DNA from: Lachnospiraceae bacterium
Lineage (GTDB): Bacteria; Bacillota; Clostridia; Lachnospirales; Lachnospiraceae
Direction of reading: 5' to 3'
Assembly (NCBI GenBank): GCA_017621975.1
Contig: JAGARW010000097.1
Location: 1-40,926, forward strand
Length of the DNA stretch: 40,926 bases
The notes beneath the pieces were generated by a model that did not search any database, was not told the DNA's origin, and saw nothing but the letters and a program-made list of their open reading frames with translations. The stretch's first letter is position 1. Every line of letters begins with the position of its first letter. Shown here piece by piece: positions 16,297 to 24,925 of the stretch. The translations under genes and the position numbers were made by a program.

Positions 16297-17628
16297 TTAG
16301 TTCGCGCTGCTCGCGTCTACTCTCGCATCCGAAGCCGCCAGCGCGTCTTCAAAGGTGATGTCGCCCTGCAGCCATGCGGCGATGTCCTTTGCGTTCTCTT
16401 CCTGGAAGCCGCCCCATACGAGCTGATTGTTTCCGAGCGTAACGTCAACGATCATGCCGTCGGACGCATAGCTGTCGATATCGCTCTGGCTCGGGTTTGC
16501 AAAGGTAGGCGTTACGTCCTTGAGCATGGAAGCCGTTTTTGTATAATCGTAGATTTCGGTCGCAAGCTCCTGATTGCCCGTGAGCACGTCCAGAACACAG
16601 TTGATCGCGTCCTGATGCTCGCTCTGCGCGCTCGTCATAACGGTAATGTTCGGTTCAAAGATCAGTTTGGAATCGCCCGTCTGGTTCGGGAACGGGAAAA
16701 TACCGAAATCAAAGCTCTCGTCGATATCAAGGAAATTCTGGATCGACCAGGAGCCGGACACCTTCATCGCCGCCTCGCCAAGAACCATCTTCGCGTCGCA
16801 GTCCGTCTGCTCTGTGGAGAACGTCTCGGGATAAGTATTGTCAAAGATCAGCTTGTTGTACTGATAAGCGGTCTGCGCCGCCTGATCTTCCGAAAAGCTT
16901 ACTTCGCCGGCACGGAATTTATCGCCCCACTCGGGATCGTTGTTGAATACGTCGTTCATCATGAACTGCATCGTCACGTTGCCGATCGACCACGTATCTA
17001 CCATATGGCTTGCGAACGGCGTGATTCCTTTCGCCTTGCAGTCGTCGATGATCGCCTGCAGGTCTTCCTGTGTCTTCGGAATCTCCCATCCGTTTTCCGC
17101 AAACATTGTTTTGTTGTAGTAAACGCCCTGATACAACGCGTTGTATACAAGACCGTACGTCTTGCCGTCGATCGTTACGTTTTCTCTCGCCGCATCCAGT
17201 CCTCTGTCAAGATAGGTGCTGTCGATCTCTCCCAGAATGCCCTGCGGCGCGTATGTCGCTACGTCCTGCGCTTTCCCGATCATAATATCGGGAAGTCCCG
17301 ATTGCATATACTGCTGCATTTTCGGTTGGAAATCGTTTCCCCAGTCTACGCATTCCCATTCCAGCGTAATATTCGGATATTGCTCCGCAAGAGCCTCGTC
17401 GATCATATCCTCGATGCCCGCGTCCGTTGTCGACTGTCCCGCCAGCACTGTCAAGGTCACAGGCTCGGAAACGTCTGCCTCCGTCTGCCCGCCTCCTTCT
17501 TCCGAAGCGCTTTCCGTCTGCGCCGCTGCCGGTTCACTTTCCGCTCCCGATCCGCTGCCGCCGCATCCTGTCACCGACGCCGCCGTCATCACTGCCGCGA
17601 GTAAGATATCGATTGTTTTTCTCTTCAT
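16297..17628 (-). CDS. Extracellular sugar-binding lipoprotein of the ABC transporter (SBP1)
   Basis: 443 residues. A lipoprotein signal with lipobox SVTGC (C22) is followed by an Asp/Glu/Ser-rich linker and a type 1 sugar-binding domain. LTVLAGQSTTDAGIEDM and IMIGKAQDVATYAPQG near the N-terminus are shared with the second binding protein at 17811-19112, so they are paralogs. AWLQGDITFEDAL at the C-terminus is typical of the family. GGGAGG precedes the ATG. It is directly upstream of both permeases and downstream of a terminator, so it probably has its own promoter in 17629-17716, but I could not find a convincing one. Confidence 0.92.
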   Translation of the reverse strand: MKRKTIDILLAAVMTAASVTGCGGSGSGAESEPAAAQTESASEEGGGQTEADVSEPVTLTVLAGQSTTDAGIEDMIDEALAEQYPNITLEWECVDWGNDFQPKMQQYMQSGLPDIMIGKAQDVATYAPQGILGEIDSTYLDRGLDAARENVTIDGKTYGLVYNALYQGVYYNKTMFAENGWEIPKTQEDLQAIIDDCKAKGITPFASHMVDTWSIGNVTMQFMMNDVFNNDPEWGDKFRAGEVSFSEDQAAQTAYQYNKLIFDNTYPETFSTEQTDCDAKMVLGEAAMKVSGSWSIQNFLDIDESFDFGIFPFPNQTGDSKLIFEPNITVMTSAQSEHQDAINCVLDVLTGNQELATEIYDYTKTASMLKDVTPTFANPSQSDIDSYASDGMIVDVTLGNNQLVWGGFQEENAKDIAAWLQGDITFEDALAASDARVDASSAN

Positions 17629-17717
17629 AGCCTTCCTCCCTTTCCGCTACGTTGTTTTTCATTGACACTATCAGTGTACCGGGTTTCTTTCCGCAGCAAC
17701 TAGGACAATTTTGAAAA

Positions 17718-17753
17718 AGGCGGTTGCACTTTTTTGTGAAAGTGCAGCCGCCT
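17718..17753 (-). terminator. Intrinsic terminator after SBP2
   Basis: A long stem (AGGCGGTTGCACTTT with AAAGTGCAGCCGCCT, one G-U pair) ends on the minus strand in CCTTTTTCAAAATT. It separates the kinase-regulator-SBP2 operon from SBP1 and the transporter genes. Confidence 0.85.
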
Positions 17754-17810
17754 CTTTTCGCGTCTCCGCTATTTTTGCCATATCCTCTTTCAGGCTCTCC
17801 GCTGGTCGTC

Positions 17811-19112
17811 CTAACTGTTATTCCTGTCGTTATCCGCCTCCCGGAATACCTCTTCCAGCTCCATTTCTCCGTTCAGCCATCTGCGCGTATTTTCCGCGAT
17901 CTGATTCTGAAAGCTCCAGACAAGCTGCCCGTTTCCTACCGTAGCGTCTATGATCCTGTTTCGCGCCTCATAGTACGCCGCGTCGTCTGCAACGTCGTTT
18001 TTGCCGCTTGCCTCGATCCCGCAAACGACGGAATCCGTCTGCGTAAAATCAAGGATTTCCCGCATCAGCTTTTCATTTTTCAGCAGCTCTTCCAAAATCC
18101 TGCCGACTTCTTCCTGATACGGCGAATTTTTTCCGATCATAAACGTCATGTTGGTTTCGCGGATCAGAGCGGCGTCCCCCGTCTGATTCGGATAAGGGAA
18201 GATGCCGTATTCCCCGTCCCAGCCGTACTGCTCCAGAGCCTGCAGCGACCACGCTCCCGTCAGATACATAGCGGCCTCCCCTTCCACGAACCGTTTATCG
18301 CTTTCATACTGATCGATCATCATAGCGTCCGAAAAGCTGTGCTCCAATATATACCGGTTCTGTTCAAAGCAGTCGCGCATCCTGTCGTTGCCCGAAAAGC
18401 CCGTCTCGCCCCTGCGGAACCGCTCGCCCCAGTCGTCTTCTTTTCCGAAGATATCCCCGATCATAAACTGCATCGTCATATTTCCGACATTCCACGTTTC
18501 CTGAAAATGAGACGCAAACGGAATCTCACCGTTTTTCTCAAGCACGCTTACGATCTCTTCCAGCTCCTCCCTCGTTTCGGGCGCTTTCAATCCGTACGCT
18601 TCAAATATTTCCTTATGATACAAAACGCCCTGATACCATGCGTTATATGGGACTCCGTACACCTTGCCGTCAAGCGACACGCTTTCTAACGCCGTATCTT
18701 CCACGGTTTCGATCCCCTCGATCGAAAGAGGCTCCAAAGCGCCGCTTTTCGCATACGGAACGACGTCCTGCGCCTTTCCGACGATCAGATCAGGGATCTC
18801 GCCCGAAGCGATCCTCCCCTGCATCTGGGAGGCAAATTTATCGCCCCAGTCCACGCACTCCCATTCGATCTGCAGCTCCGGAAATTTTTCCGCCGCCGTT
18901 TCGTTGATCATATCCTCCACGCCGGCATCGCTTGTAGACTGCCCCGCCAAAACCGAGATCACCACGCCGGACTCCCGTCTTCTGACAAAGCCTCCGTCCT
19001 GCGTCCCTGCCGCCTGACAGCCTGCGCAAAGCGTCATACAAACGCACATGGCTCCTGCCAGAAACCGTTTTCTTCCGATCTTCCTTTTATCTCCCCGTTT
19101 CCATCCCTTCAT
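17811..19112 (-). CDS. Second sugar-binding lipoprotein (SBP2), coupled to the two-component system
   Basis: 433 residues. A long basic N-terminus (MKGWKRGDKRKIGRKRF) precedes a lipobox LCAGC (C32). The mature part is paralogous to SBP1 (VLAGQSTSDAGVEDMIN, IEWECVDWGDKF, IVGKAQDVVPYA). Its ATG overlaps the response-regulator stop codon (ATGA), and a strong terminator follows its stop. It therefore belongs to the sensor operon rather than the transporter operon. Binding proteins that present sugar to a kinase are known (for example XylFII with LytS), and I infer such a role here. A spare transport receptor is the alternative. Confidence 0.88.
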   Translation of the reverse strand: MKGWKRGDKRKIGRKRFLAGAMCVCMTLCAGCQAAGTQDGGFVRRRESGVVISVLAGQSTSDAGVEDMINETAAEKFPELQIEWECVDWGDKFASQMQGRIASGEIPDLIVGKAQDVVPYAKSGALEPLSIEGIETVEDTALESVSLDGKVYGVPYNAWYQGVLYHKEIFEAYGLKAPETREELEEIVSVLEKNGEIPFASHFQETWNVGNMTMQFMIGDIFGKEDDWGERFRRGETGFSGNDRMRDCFEQNRYILEHSFSDAMMIDQYESDKRFVEGEAAMYLTGAWSLQALEQYGWDGEYGIFPYPNQTGDAALIRETNMTFMIGKNSPYQEEVGRILEELLKNEKLMREILDFTQTDSVVCGIEASGKNDVADDAAYYEARNRIIDATVGNGQLVWSFQNQIAENTRRWLNGEMELEEVFREADNDRNNS

Positions 19113-20695
19113 CCTTGCTCACTCCGATATTCTCTCGGGCTTTTTCCCGTCATTTTCTTAAAGACCCTGCTGAAATAAGTATAATCGTCATATCCTGTCA
19201 GAAAAGCGATCTCCGTCAGATTGACCGTTTCGTCCTTCATATATTCCTTCGCTTTTGCAATCCGCGTTTCCGCAATGTACAGCATCAGGTTTTTTCCGGT
19301 CTCCTGTTTAAAGATTCTCGAAAAATAAGAGCTTTCCACACAAAATTTTTCAGAAAGCGACGTCAGCGTCAGTTCTTCAAAATAATTTCTTTCTATGTAA
19401 TCCGCCGCGCTTTTGACGATTTCCCGGATACTGCCCGCCGCGTCGCCGGACGTCTCGGTCACGCTGTCGACGATCTGGGAAAGGATTTCGCACAGCAAAG
19501 CGACGTCCAGTTTTTCCACCGTTTTATCCGCGATTTCCGCAAGGTTTTCCGTCTCCTTCAGGGACTCCTGCCGCTCTTCCTGCAAAAGCGTGTCCATGAT
19601 CAGATTGCAGAATCTCTTTACCGTCTGTCTGACTTCCAGATAGTCCCATTCTTCTTCCGCGCACCGCTCCAGCCCGATCCCTTTTCGCATCAGCTCCTTC
19701 AGCGCTCTGCCGTTTCCGCTTTTCAGAAGTCCCTTCATCTTCATCCCGCATTCCTGATCGATGCGGTTTGTTACCTTCTTCCTGCTGTTTTGCTCCTCCT
19801 GATTGCAGAACATGACGATGTTTCTGCGGTTAAAGGGTCTCATCATCAGCACGGAAACGCTCTGCACATAGGCGTTATGAAGACTTTCCATCGTATAGGT
19901 ATGCTCGCTGACCGCGATCGTAACGGGACTCTTCGTTTCTTTCGAGAACCAGCCCAGTATCTTTGCCGCCATTTTCTTCTGCTCGTCGAGATCCGCTTCC
20001 GTCACAATGATAAATTCATTCGACCGGAAAATATGGTTAAAGATCAAAAGCTCTTCCATCCCCGTGATCTCTTTCATCTTCTTTTTCATGGAATAAGACA
20101 ACAGATTCATATCGTAACGGTAATCTTCCATATATTTCTGAAGCTCATGTATTTTCACAAGCATGACGCTGCAGCCCGCCATTCCCTTTGTCCCGTCGAA
20201 CGTGACCTGGGGCAGAAAGGGCGACTGTTCCCGTTCCACAAGAAGGCTCAGTTCCCTGTCCTGAAGCAGAGACGACGCCTTTAAAATCTGCCGCTTATCT
20301 TCTTCCCTCTTCCCGATAATCTCCAACGCTTTCGAAACCGCGCCGATCAGCTCTACCTTACTTACCGGCTTTAACAGATAATTGATCGCTCCTGCCACGA
20401 GCGTTTCCTTCACATAGCTGAAATCGTCGTAACCGCTGATAATAAAGATAACGACGTCCGGATAACGTTCTTTTACTTCCCTGACAAGCTCCACTCCGTT
20501 TACAAAGGGCATGTTAATATCCGTTATGAGAATATCGGGCGTTTCCTCCTGCATCCGCAGCAATACCTCTTCGCCGTTTTCCGCAGGCTTCATAAAAGCA
20601 ATATGGTATTCCTTCCAGTCGATCATCGTCCTGATCTTTTCTCTCGTCCAATATTCGTCGTCCGCAACGAGCAGCTTATAATTTACTTTTTCCAT
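19109..20695 (-). CDS. Response regulator, YesN/AraC type
   Basis: 528 residues from the ATG at 20695, which has GAGGTGG upstream and overlaps the kinase gene by 13 bp. A receiver domain (about 5-125) has acidic D12/D13, phosphoacceptor D59 in ILITDINMP, and the Lys of LLKPV. A long middle region with no recognised fold is followed by a C-terminal AraC-type double HTH (about 425-528), including SSYFSRIFKQETGKN and AFLTGYDDYTYFSRVFKKMTGKSPREYR. It should be phosphorylated by the adjacent kinase and activate the alpha-galactoside genes. An in-frame start at 20773 is possible but lies deep within the kinase gene and has no site. Confidence 0.92.
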   Translation of the reverse strand: MEKVNYKLLVADDEYWTREKIRTMIDWKEYHIAFMKPAENGEEVLLRMQEETPDILITDINMPFVNGVELVREVKERYPDVVIFIISGYDDFSYVKETLVAGAINYLLKPVSKVELIGAVSKALEIIGKREEDKRQILKASSLLQDRELSLLVEREQSPFLPQVTFDGTKGMAGCSVMLVKIHELQKYMEDYRYDMNLLSYSMKKKMKEITGMEELLIFNHIFRSNEFIIVTEADLDEQKKMAAKILGWFSKETKSPVTIAVSEHTYTMESLHNAYVQSVSVLMMRPFNRRNIVMFCNQEEQNSRKKVTNRIDQECGMKMKGLLKSGNGRALKELMRKGIGLERCAEEEWDYLEVRQTVKRFCNLIMDTLLQEERQESLKETENLAEIADKTVEKLDVALLCEILSQIVDSVTETSGDAAGSIREIVKSAADYIERNYFEELTLTSLSEKFCVESSYFSRIFKQETGKNLMLYIAETRIAKAKEYMKDETVNLTEIAFLTGYDDYTYFSRVFKKMTGKSPREYRSEQG

Positions 20696-22482
20696 GCTTC
20701 CACCTCGTCTACCTTTAATCTGGGAATCCGCAGGATAACGCGGCACCCTTCTCCGGGAGCGCTCTCGACGCATACGCCGTATTCCTCTCCGTAAAGCATC
20801 TTCATGCGGGCGTTTATATTATAGATACCGATGGAATTCCCCGACTCGATCGCCGATTTATCGTTTTCCCTCAGCCTGCGATTTACTTCTTCCCCGTCCA
20901 TCCCGATTCCGTTATCCGTTACCATGATGCAGAGAAGTCCGTCTTCCGCTTCCGCATACACCCCGATTCTTTTTTCGCCGCGCTTATTTTTCAGTCCGTG
21001 GTTCAAAGCGTTTTCCACCAGGGGCTGTAGGGAAATGCGCGGAACCGAATCCGAAAGCACTTCTTCCGCAATATGGAAGCCGTATCTCACTTCCTCCCGC
21101 ATTCTTACGTTCATGACAAAGATATAATTTTTCAGATGATTTACTTCCTGCGCTACGGTCGAATACGGATGCTTCATATCCAGGCTATAGCGGAATATGC
21201 TCGACAGCGACTGACAGAGGCTGCTGACGATCTCGCAGTTCTGGATGCTTGAAATGCTGCTCATCGTATCGAGCGTATTATAGAGAAAGTGCGGATTGAT
21301 CTGCGCCTGCAGGGCTTTGTATTCCGCTTTGTTGAGCAAAAGCTGGTTTTCGTATTCTTTTCCGATCAGGCGCTGTATTTCGTCCAGCATCTCGTTACAT
21401 TCTTTTCCAAGCTGCCCGATCTCGTCCTGCGCCAGATATTCCACCCGGAGATCCGTATTGCCGGAACGGATTTTCGTCATCGTTTCCGTCAACATCTCCA
21501 GAGGCTTTGTCACGCTTTTCGTAATATGCGTCGATACCGCCGTCATCAGAAAAATCAGAAGCACCGCGATCAAAATCAGGTTCCGCGTCAGCATCTGCTG
21601 ATTCTGCCGCAGCATTTCCTGGGGCATAACCGAATACGCATCCAGATTATATTTCTTCTGGGATACCTGAAAGAGCACCCTGCTGCCGCCGGAAATGTCT
21701 TTCAGCTCGTCGCTCTTTCCTTCTCTGATGCACCGGTCTATCGTTTCATAGTAAGGACGGCTGTCCTCCTCGAGATTGCCGATCGCGAAAATCTGCCGGT
21801 CTCCCATCGGCTGCAGCCATATGTATGTTTTCTCATTGATCACGTATTTTTCCATAATCTTCTGCAGCGCGCCGCTGTCTACGTCGCATATGACGTAGCC
21901 TATCGTGTCCGCCAGATTCGTATTGTTGTAAATCTTCAGGACAAACCGGACGATATTCTTTTCCCTGTACGGATTATAATAACTGGAAATGAGCATATCG
22001 GTATCGGAAGAAGCAATATATTCCTTTACCTTTTCTCCGTTGTACCGCTCCGCATCTTCGTAGATATCCTTCGGGTAGTTATGCTTCGGCGTCACCGCGC
22101 GCCGGTACGTGCTGACGATCTCATGGTCTTTGTTGTAAATATAAACGGCTACGACATTGTCGGACGTTGTAAAGCTCTCCGTCGCGATCGCATATGCGCG
22201 CCGGTAATGCTTCTCCCGCAGCTCCCCGGCCGTCATACGGCCGCTCATATCCTGCACAAACTCCTTGTCGTTATAAATCTCGATCAGACCGTTTTCTATG
22301 TTTTTAAAAAACGTGTACAGCTCGTTCTGCATGTTTTCCAGTGTATGAAAGCTTTCGTTTTCCGCCTGCTGATAAATCAGAGACGCCGACGCTCTCTGAA
22401 ACAGAAACGTCTGTATCACAAGCGCCGTCAGTGTGCTGAGCAGACAGACTGCCAGTATTTTCGTTCGCATCCTCAGTTTCAA
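20683..22482 (-). CDS. Sensor histidine kinase, YesM type
   Basis: 599 residues. TM1 (about 8-28), an extracellular Cache-like sensor (about 30-297), TM2 (about 300-320), HAMP (about 320-372), a His_kinase domain with H398 in QINPHFLYN, and a C-terminal ATPase with SLQPLVENALNHGLK, VTDNGIGM and SIGIYNINAR are visible. It probably senses extracellular sugar, perhaps through SBP2. The start codon is TTG at 22482 after GGGAAGGG; an ATG four codons later is the alternative. The only upstream DNA before the SRP RNA terminator is a palindromic repeat, so its promoter lies in or beyond that repeat. Confidence 0.92.
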   Translation of the reverse strand: MKLRMRTKILAVCLLSTLTALVIQTFLFQRASASLIYQQAENESFHTLENMQNELYTFFKNIENGLIEIYNDKEFVQDMSGRMTAGELREKHYRRAYAIATESFTTSDNVVAVYIYNKDHEIVSTYRRAVTPKHNYPKDIYEDAERYNGEKVKEYIASSDTDMLISSYYNPYREKNIVRFVLKIYNNTNLADTIGYVICDVDSGALQKIMEKYVINEKTYIWLQPMGDRQIFAIGNLEEDSRPYYETIDRCIREGKSDELKDISGGSRVLFQVSQKKYNLDAYSVMPQEMLRQNQQMLTRNLILIAVLLIFLMTAVSTHITKSVTKPLEMLTETMTKIRSGNTDLRVEYLAQDEIGQLGKECNEMLDEIQRLIGKEYENQLLLNKAEYKALQAQINPHFLYNTLDTMSSISSIQNCEIVSSLCQSLSSIFRYSLDMKHPYSTVAQEVNHLKNYIFVMNVRMREEVRYGFHIAEEVLSDSVPRISLQPLVENALNHGLKNKRGEKRIGVYAEAEDGLLCIMVTDNGIGMDGEEVNRRLRENDKSAIESGNSIGIYNINARMKMLYGEEYGVCVESAPGEGCRVILRIPRLKVDEVEAWKK

Positions 22483-22525
22483 TCGTTCTCTTCCCTTCCC
22501 GGTATATCCGGCGCTTTTTTTCTTA

Positions 22526-22843
22526 TGGAGATCAAGAGTTCAAAAGTCCTTGGTTAAAACGAATATTGTCAAACTGCACAATCAATTATATTTCCTGTGA
22601 CTGCGCAGGATATTAGACTTTCTTAACGTTCCGTCTCACCCGCGGCAATTTTCGGGCACGATGTCCGAAAAAGGCGAAGCTGAGCCATGGACGGCGAATC
22701 TTCGCCGGTTGCGTCAGCCTTTCTTGGATGATTGGCGGAACGCTTAGAAAGACTTATATCCGAAGCTTTGGAACAGGAAATAAAATTTTGTGCAGTTTAA
22801 CAAAGTATCGTAAAATCAAGGGCTTTTGACACACCAGTCCCCT
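22526..22843. repeat. Palindromic MITE-like element, copy 2 (about 318 bp)
   Basis: Same family as 9064-9369 and in the same orientation. Outer arms share TCAAAAG-CCTTG, then TTGTCAAACTGCACAA (left, about 22566) matches TTGTTAAACTGCACAA (right end, reversed). Inner arms GGATATTAGACTTTCTTAACG and GGATATAAGTCTTTCTAAGCG face each other. The centre has GGCGAAGCTGAGCCATGG and a local CGGCGAA-TC-TTCGCCG hairpin. Outer borders are degenerate, and I saw no target duplication, so ends are approximate. Its right border lies about 5 bp from the T-tract of the SRP RNA terminator, and its left border 44 bp from the kinase start. Confidence 0.75.
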
Positions 22844-22854
22844 GAAACGAAAAA

Positions 22855-22898
22855 AGACATTTGGATCAGCCTATCTCCGTACGCCGATCCAAATGTCT
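22855..22898 (-). terminator. Intrinsic terminator of the SRP RNA
   Basis: AGACATTTGGATC (22855-22867) pairs with GATCCAAATGTCT (22886-22898), a perfect 13-bp stem. On the minus strand it is followed by TTTTTTCGTTTC. Confidence 0.88.
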
Positions 22899-22911
22899 CC
22901 CATTTTCTCTC

Positions 22912-23179
22912 AATGCCGTGCATTCTGCTTCGGGCGACACCCATACACGTTACCTTTACAGCCAGCTCTGCCCAGGCGCCCTCACGGCACACGGATGGTT
23001 CTGCTTAGTGCTGCTTTGTTCCCAACCTGACACGGTTCGCAGATATCCGTTGCGTAAGACCCAGACTTCAACGCCGCTTATAAAGGGCAGCTATACAAGT
23101 CAAAGCTCTCAGACAGAATATCACCCCTGCTATAGCGGATTGCAGGTACAGGGTACCGCTGCCACCCCGGCTGCACGGC
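22912..23179 (-). ncRNA. ffs: Signal recognition particle RNA, large Alu-containing type
   Basis: About 268 nt; this is the RNA scaffold of the SRP, which targets proteins to the membrane with Ffh. The ends pair (GCCGTGC at 23179-23173 with GCACGGC at 22921-22915). The 5' Alu part reads GGTGGCAGCGGTACCCTGTA with CTGCAATCCGCTATAGCAGG. The conserved S-domain hairpin shows GTGTCAGGTTGGGAACAAAG followed by CAGCACTAAGCAGAA. The gene lies between a consensus promoter and a terminator and next to tadA, a common arrangement in Clostridia. Exact ends are inferred from the promoter and terminator. Confidence 0.92.
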
Positions 23180-23185
23180 TTTTTA

Positions 23186-23214
23186 AGTATACTTGGTTTT
23201 GGCGCTAAAGTCAA
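23186..23214 (-). promoter_or_regulatory. Sigma-A promoter of the SRP RNA
   Basis: TTGACT (23214-23209 on the minus strand), 17-nt spacer, TATACT (23191-23186), giving a start at about 23179. The -35 box overlaps the stop codon of tadA. Confidence 0.88.
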
Positions 23215-23750
23215 CGGCTTCCGGTTTTTTCCATCTGCTTTTCATCGCATGATCCGCAATTTTCCTGCTCTCTTCGTTCTTCCCTTTCTTTTTTATTCCG
23301 AATCCTCAGCTCCTTAAAAAACTCCGTCAAAAGATTACTACACTGTGTTCCAAGCACATCCTCCGTGATTTCAACCTGATGATTGAAGGCCGGTTCCTGC
23401 AAAATATTCAGTACAGAGCCTCCGCAGCCTGCCTTCGGATTGCGGCAGCCCATCACGACGCGCGGAATCCGCGCCTGTACGATCGCGCCGGAACACATCT
23501 GGCACGGTTCCAGCGTCACATAAAGGGTGCAGCCTTCCAAACGCCAGTCCCCAATCGCCCTGCTCGCCTTTTTAATCGCCGTGATCTCCGCATGCGCCAG
23601 CGTACTTTTGTCCGTATTCCGCCTGTTATACCCTCTGCCGATGATCCGGTCCTCATAAACGATCACGCAGCCGATCGGCACCTCTCCGAGCGCATACGCT
23701 TTTCTGGCCTGCCGGATCGCCTCTTTCATATATTTTTCATCTGTCGTCAT
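23211..23750 (-). CDS. tadA: tRNA-specific adenosine deaminase TadA
   Basis: A 179-residue zinc deaminase that converts A34 to inosine in tRNA-Arg(ACG). Visible residues are HAE (53-55, with catalytic Glu) and PCQMC (82-86), which bind the zinc; MGCRNPKAGCGGSVLN matches the tRNA-binding region. I chose the ATG at 23750, 6 nt after GGGGGA. The ATG at 23756, which overlaps the AraC stop codon as ATGA, is an alternative that would add two residues. The C-terminus carries a charged extension (KKEREERREQENCGSCDEKQ) beyond the usual family end. Confidence 0.92.
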   Translation of the reverse strand: MTTDEKYMKEAIRQARKAYALGEVPIGCVIVYEDRIIGRGYNRRNTDKSTLAHAEITAIKKASRAIGDWRLEGCTLYVTLEPCQMCSGAIVQARIPRVVMGCRNPKAGCGGSVLNILQEPAFNHQVEITEDVLGTQCSNLLTEFFKELRIRNKKEREERREQENCGSCDEKQMEKTGSR

Positions 23751-23752
23751 TG

Positions 23753-24751
23753 TCATTCCCCCGATGTCTGCCGTCTGCTTTTGCCGTTTTCCGTCCGCCC
23801 GCTTTCGCCGTTTTCCGGGCTTTCTGTTTTGGCGCCCGGGTTCGTCTTTGCCGTTTCCTGTTCCAGCCTGCGGTACTGTGACGGCGTGCATTTCATAAAC
23901 TTTTTAAAAATTTTGCCGAAATAGCTCGTTCCCGAAAAGCCGCAGGCATAGGCAATCTCCGTAACCGGCAGATCCGTCTCCCGCAGCATTCCCGTCGCCC
24001 TTCTGACGCGGTATTCCAAAAGGTAGGTAAACGGCGTCGTATTCAGGTTCTGCTGAAAGCACCGCAGGCATTCCCGCCCGCTGATGTTGGCGGAAGCCGC
24101 GATCTCTTCCAAAGACAGCTTGTCCTCAAAATGTTCCTGAATAAAGAGCATCATCTTTTTGATCCGTTCTTCGGACTGGCTCATGACGACCTTTTTGGAG
24201 CGCAGCACATCCTCAGCTTCCTGACAGAGCAGGCGCCATACTTCTGACAAATCGTTTCGCACGGCAAATTCATATCCGTATGCTTCCCGATCCGCCGCGT
24301 CGTAAGAGCTTTTGAGCAGCTCGATCATCCGCCGCTGATTCGGCTCGCTGAGCCGCAGATGCACCGCTTCCAGCTCCTTGCATTCGATCACCGGCGCGAC
24401 ATACTTCTGTTCAAATACGCTTTTGTGCGCTCCGTATAAAAGCTGCGCGTCAAATACCTGCGTCAGCGCGATCACATTCCCGCCCGGCAGCGATTCCTTG
24501 TAATGCAGCACATTGGAATTGACAAACGCGCCTTCTCCGGCTTTTATGACAAAAGAACGGTTATTTGTCGAAAGACGCATCGCGCCCTGCAAAAGCGCGG
24601 TAAATTCCACGTCGGGATGCCAGTGCCACGGAACATAGCCGCCCGGATGCAGACTCATATCTTCATAATATGCCGAATGCGGAAAAATCTCCGTCGTACG
24701 GCGGATCGTTTCTTCCAGATGTTCGTTCAAAATCAGTTCCGCTACAATCAT
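23753..24751 (-). CDS. AraC family transcriptional regulator with cupin sensor
   Basis: 332 residues. An N-terminal cupin domain (about 30-110, HWHPDVEFTALLQG) probably binds a small ligand. A C-terminal double HTH (about 205-300) includes LSLEEIAASANISGRECLRCFQ and GFSGTSYFGKIFKKFMKCTPSQYRR. After the HTH there is a 33-residue hydrophilic tail, unusual for the family, whose codons overlap the region just upstream of tadA. The gene is translationally coupled to tadA, an unlikely functional partner. An AT-rich region with inverted ATATCGA sites lies upstream and is a candidate operator. Confidence 0.88.
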   Translation of the reverse strand: MIVAELILNEHLEETIRRTTEIFPHSAYYEDMSLHPGGYVPWHWHPDVEFTALLQGAMRLSTNNRSFVIKAGEGAFVNSNVLHYKESLPGGNVIALTQVFDAQLLYGAHKSVFEQKYVAPVIECKELEAVHLRLSEPNQRRMIELLKSSYDAADREAYGYEFAVRNDLSEVWRLLCQEAEDVLRSKKVVMSQSEERIKKMMLFIQEHFEDKLSLEEIAASANISGRECLRCFQQNLNTTPFTYLLEYRVRRATGMLRETDLPVTEIAYACGFSGTSYFGKIFKKFMKCTPSQYRRLEQETAKTNPGAKTESPENGESGRTENGKSRRQTSGE

Positions 24752-24777
24752 ATCGCCATCTTTTCTCCAAAGTAGTC

Positions 24778-24836
24778 TATATCGTTATACTATATGTCGA
24801 TATATAGGCTTTATATCGATAAATTTTTCGATATAA
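24778..24836. promoter_or_regulatory. AT-rich operator array with inverted ATATCGA half-sites
   Basis: Two dyads are visible: TATATCG (24778-24784) with CGATATA (24798-24804), and TTATATCGA (24811-24819) with TCGATATAA (24828-24836), a perfect 9-bp inverted repeat with an 8-bp spacer. The last half-site overlaps a TATAAT (24832-24837) that could be the -10 of the plus-strand gene at 24926. The array lies between that gene and the divergent AraC gene, so either or both may be controlled. Confidence 0.5.
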
Positions 24837-24925
24837 TTATATCACAACAAAGGAAATGACACAATCCCGACAACGCATAAAGTATCTGATGCAACGTTCC
24901 ATATCACTCGAAAGGAGGAACCTAT

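Noticed and set aside
22826-23208. Plus-strand ORFs of 60 and 115 codons
   Set aside because: They are antisense to the SRP RNA and its terminator, and show no protein features.
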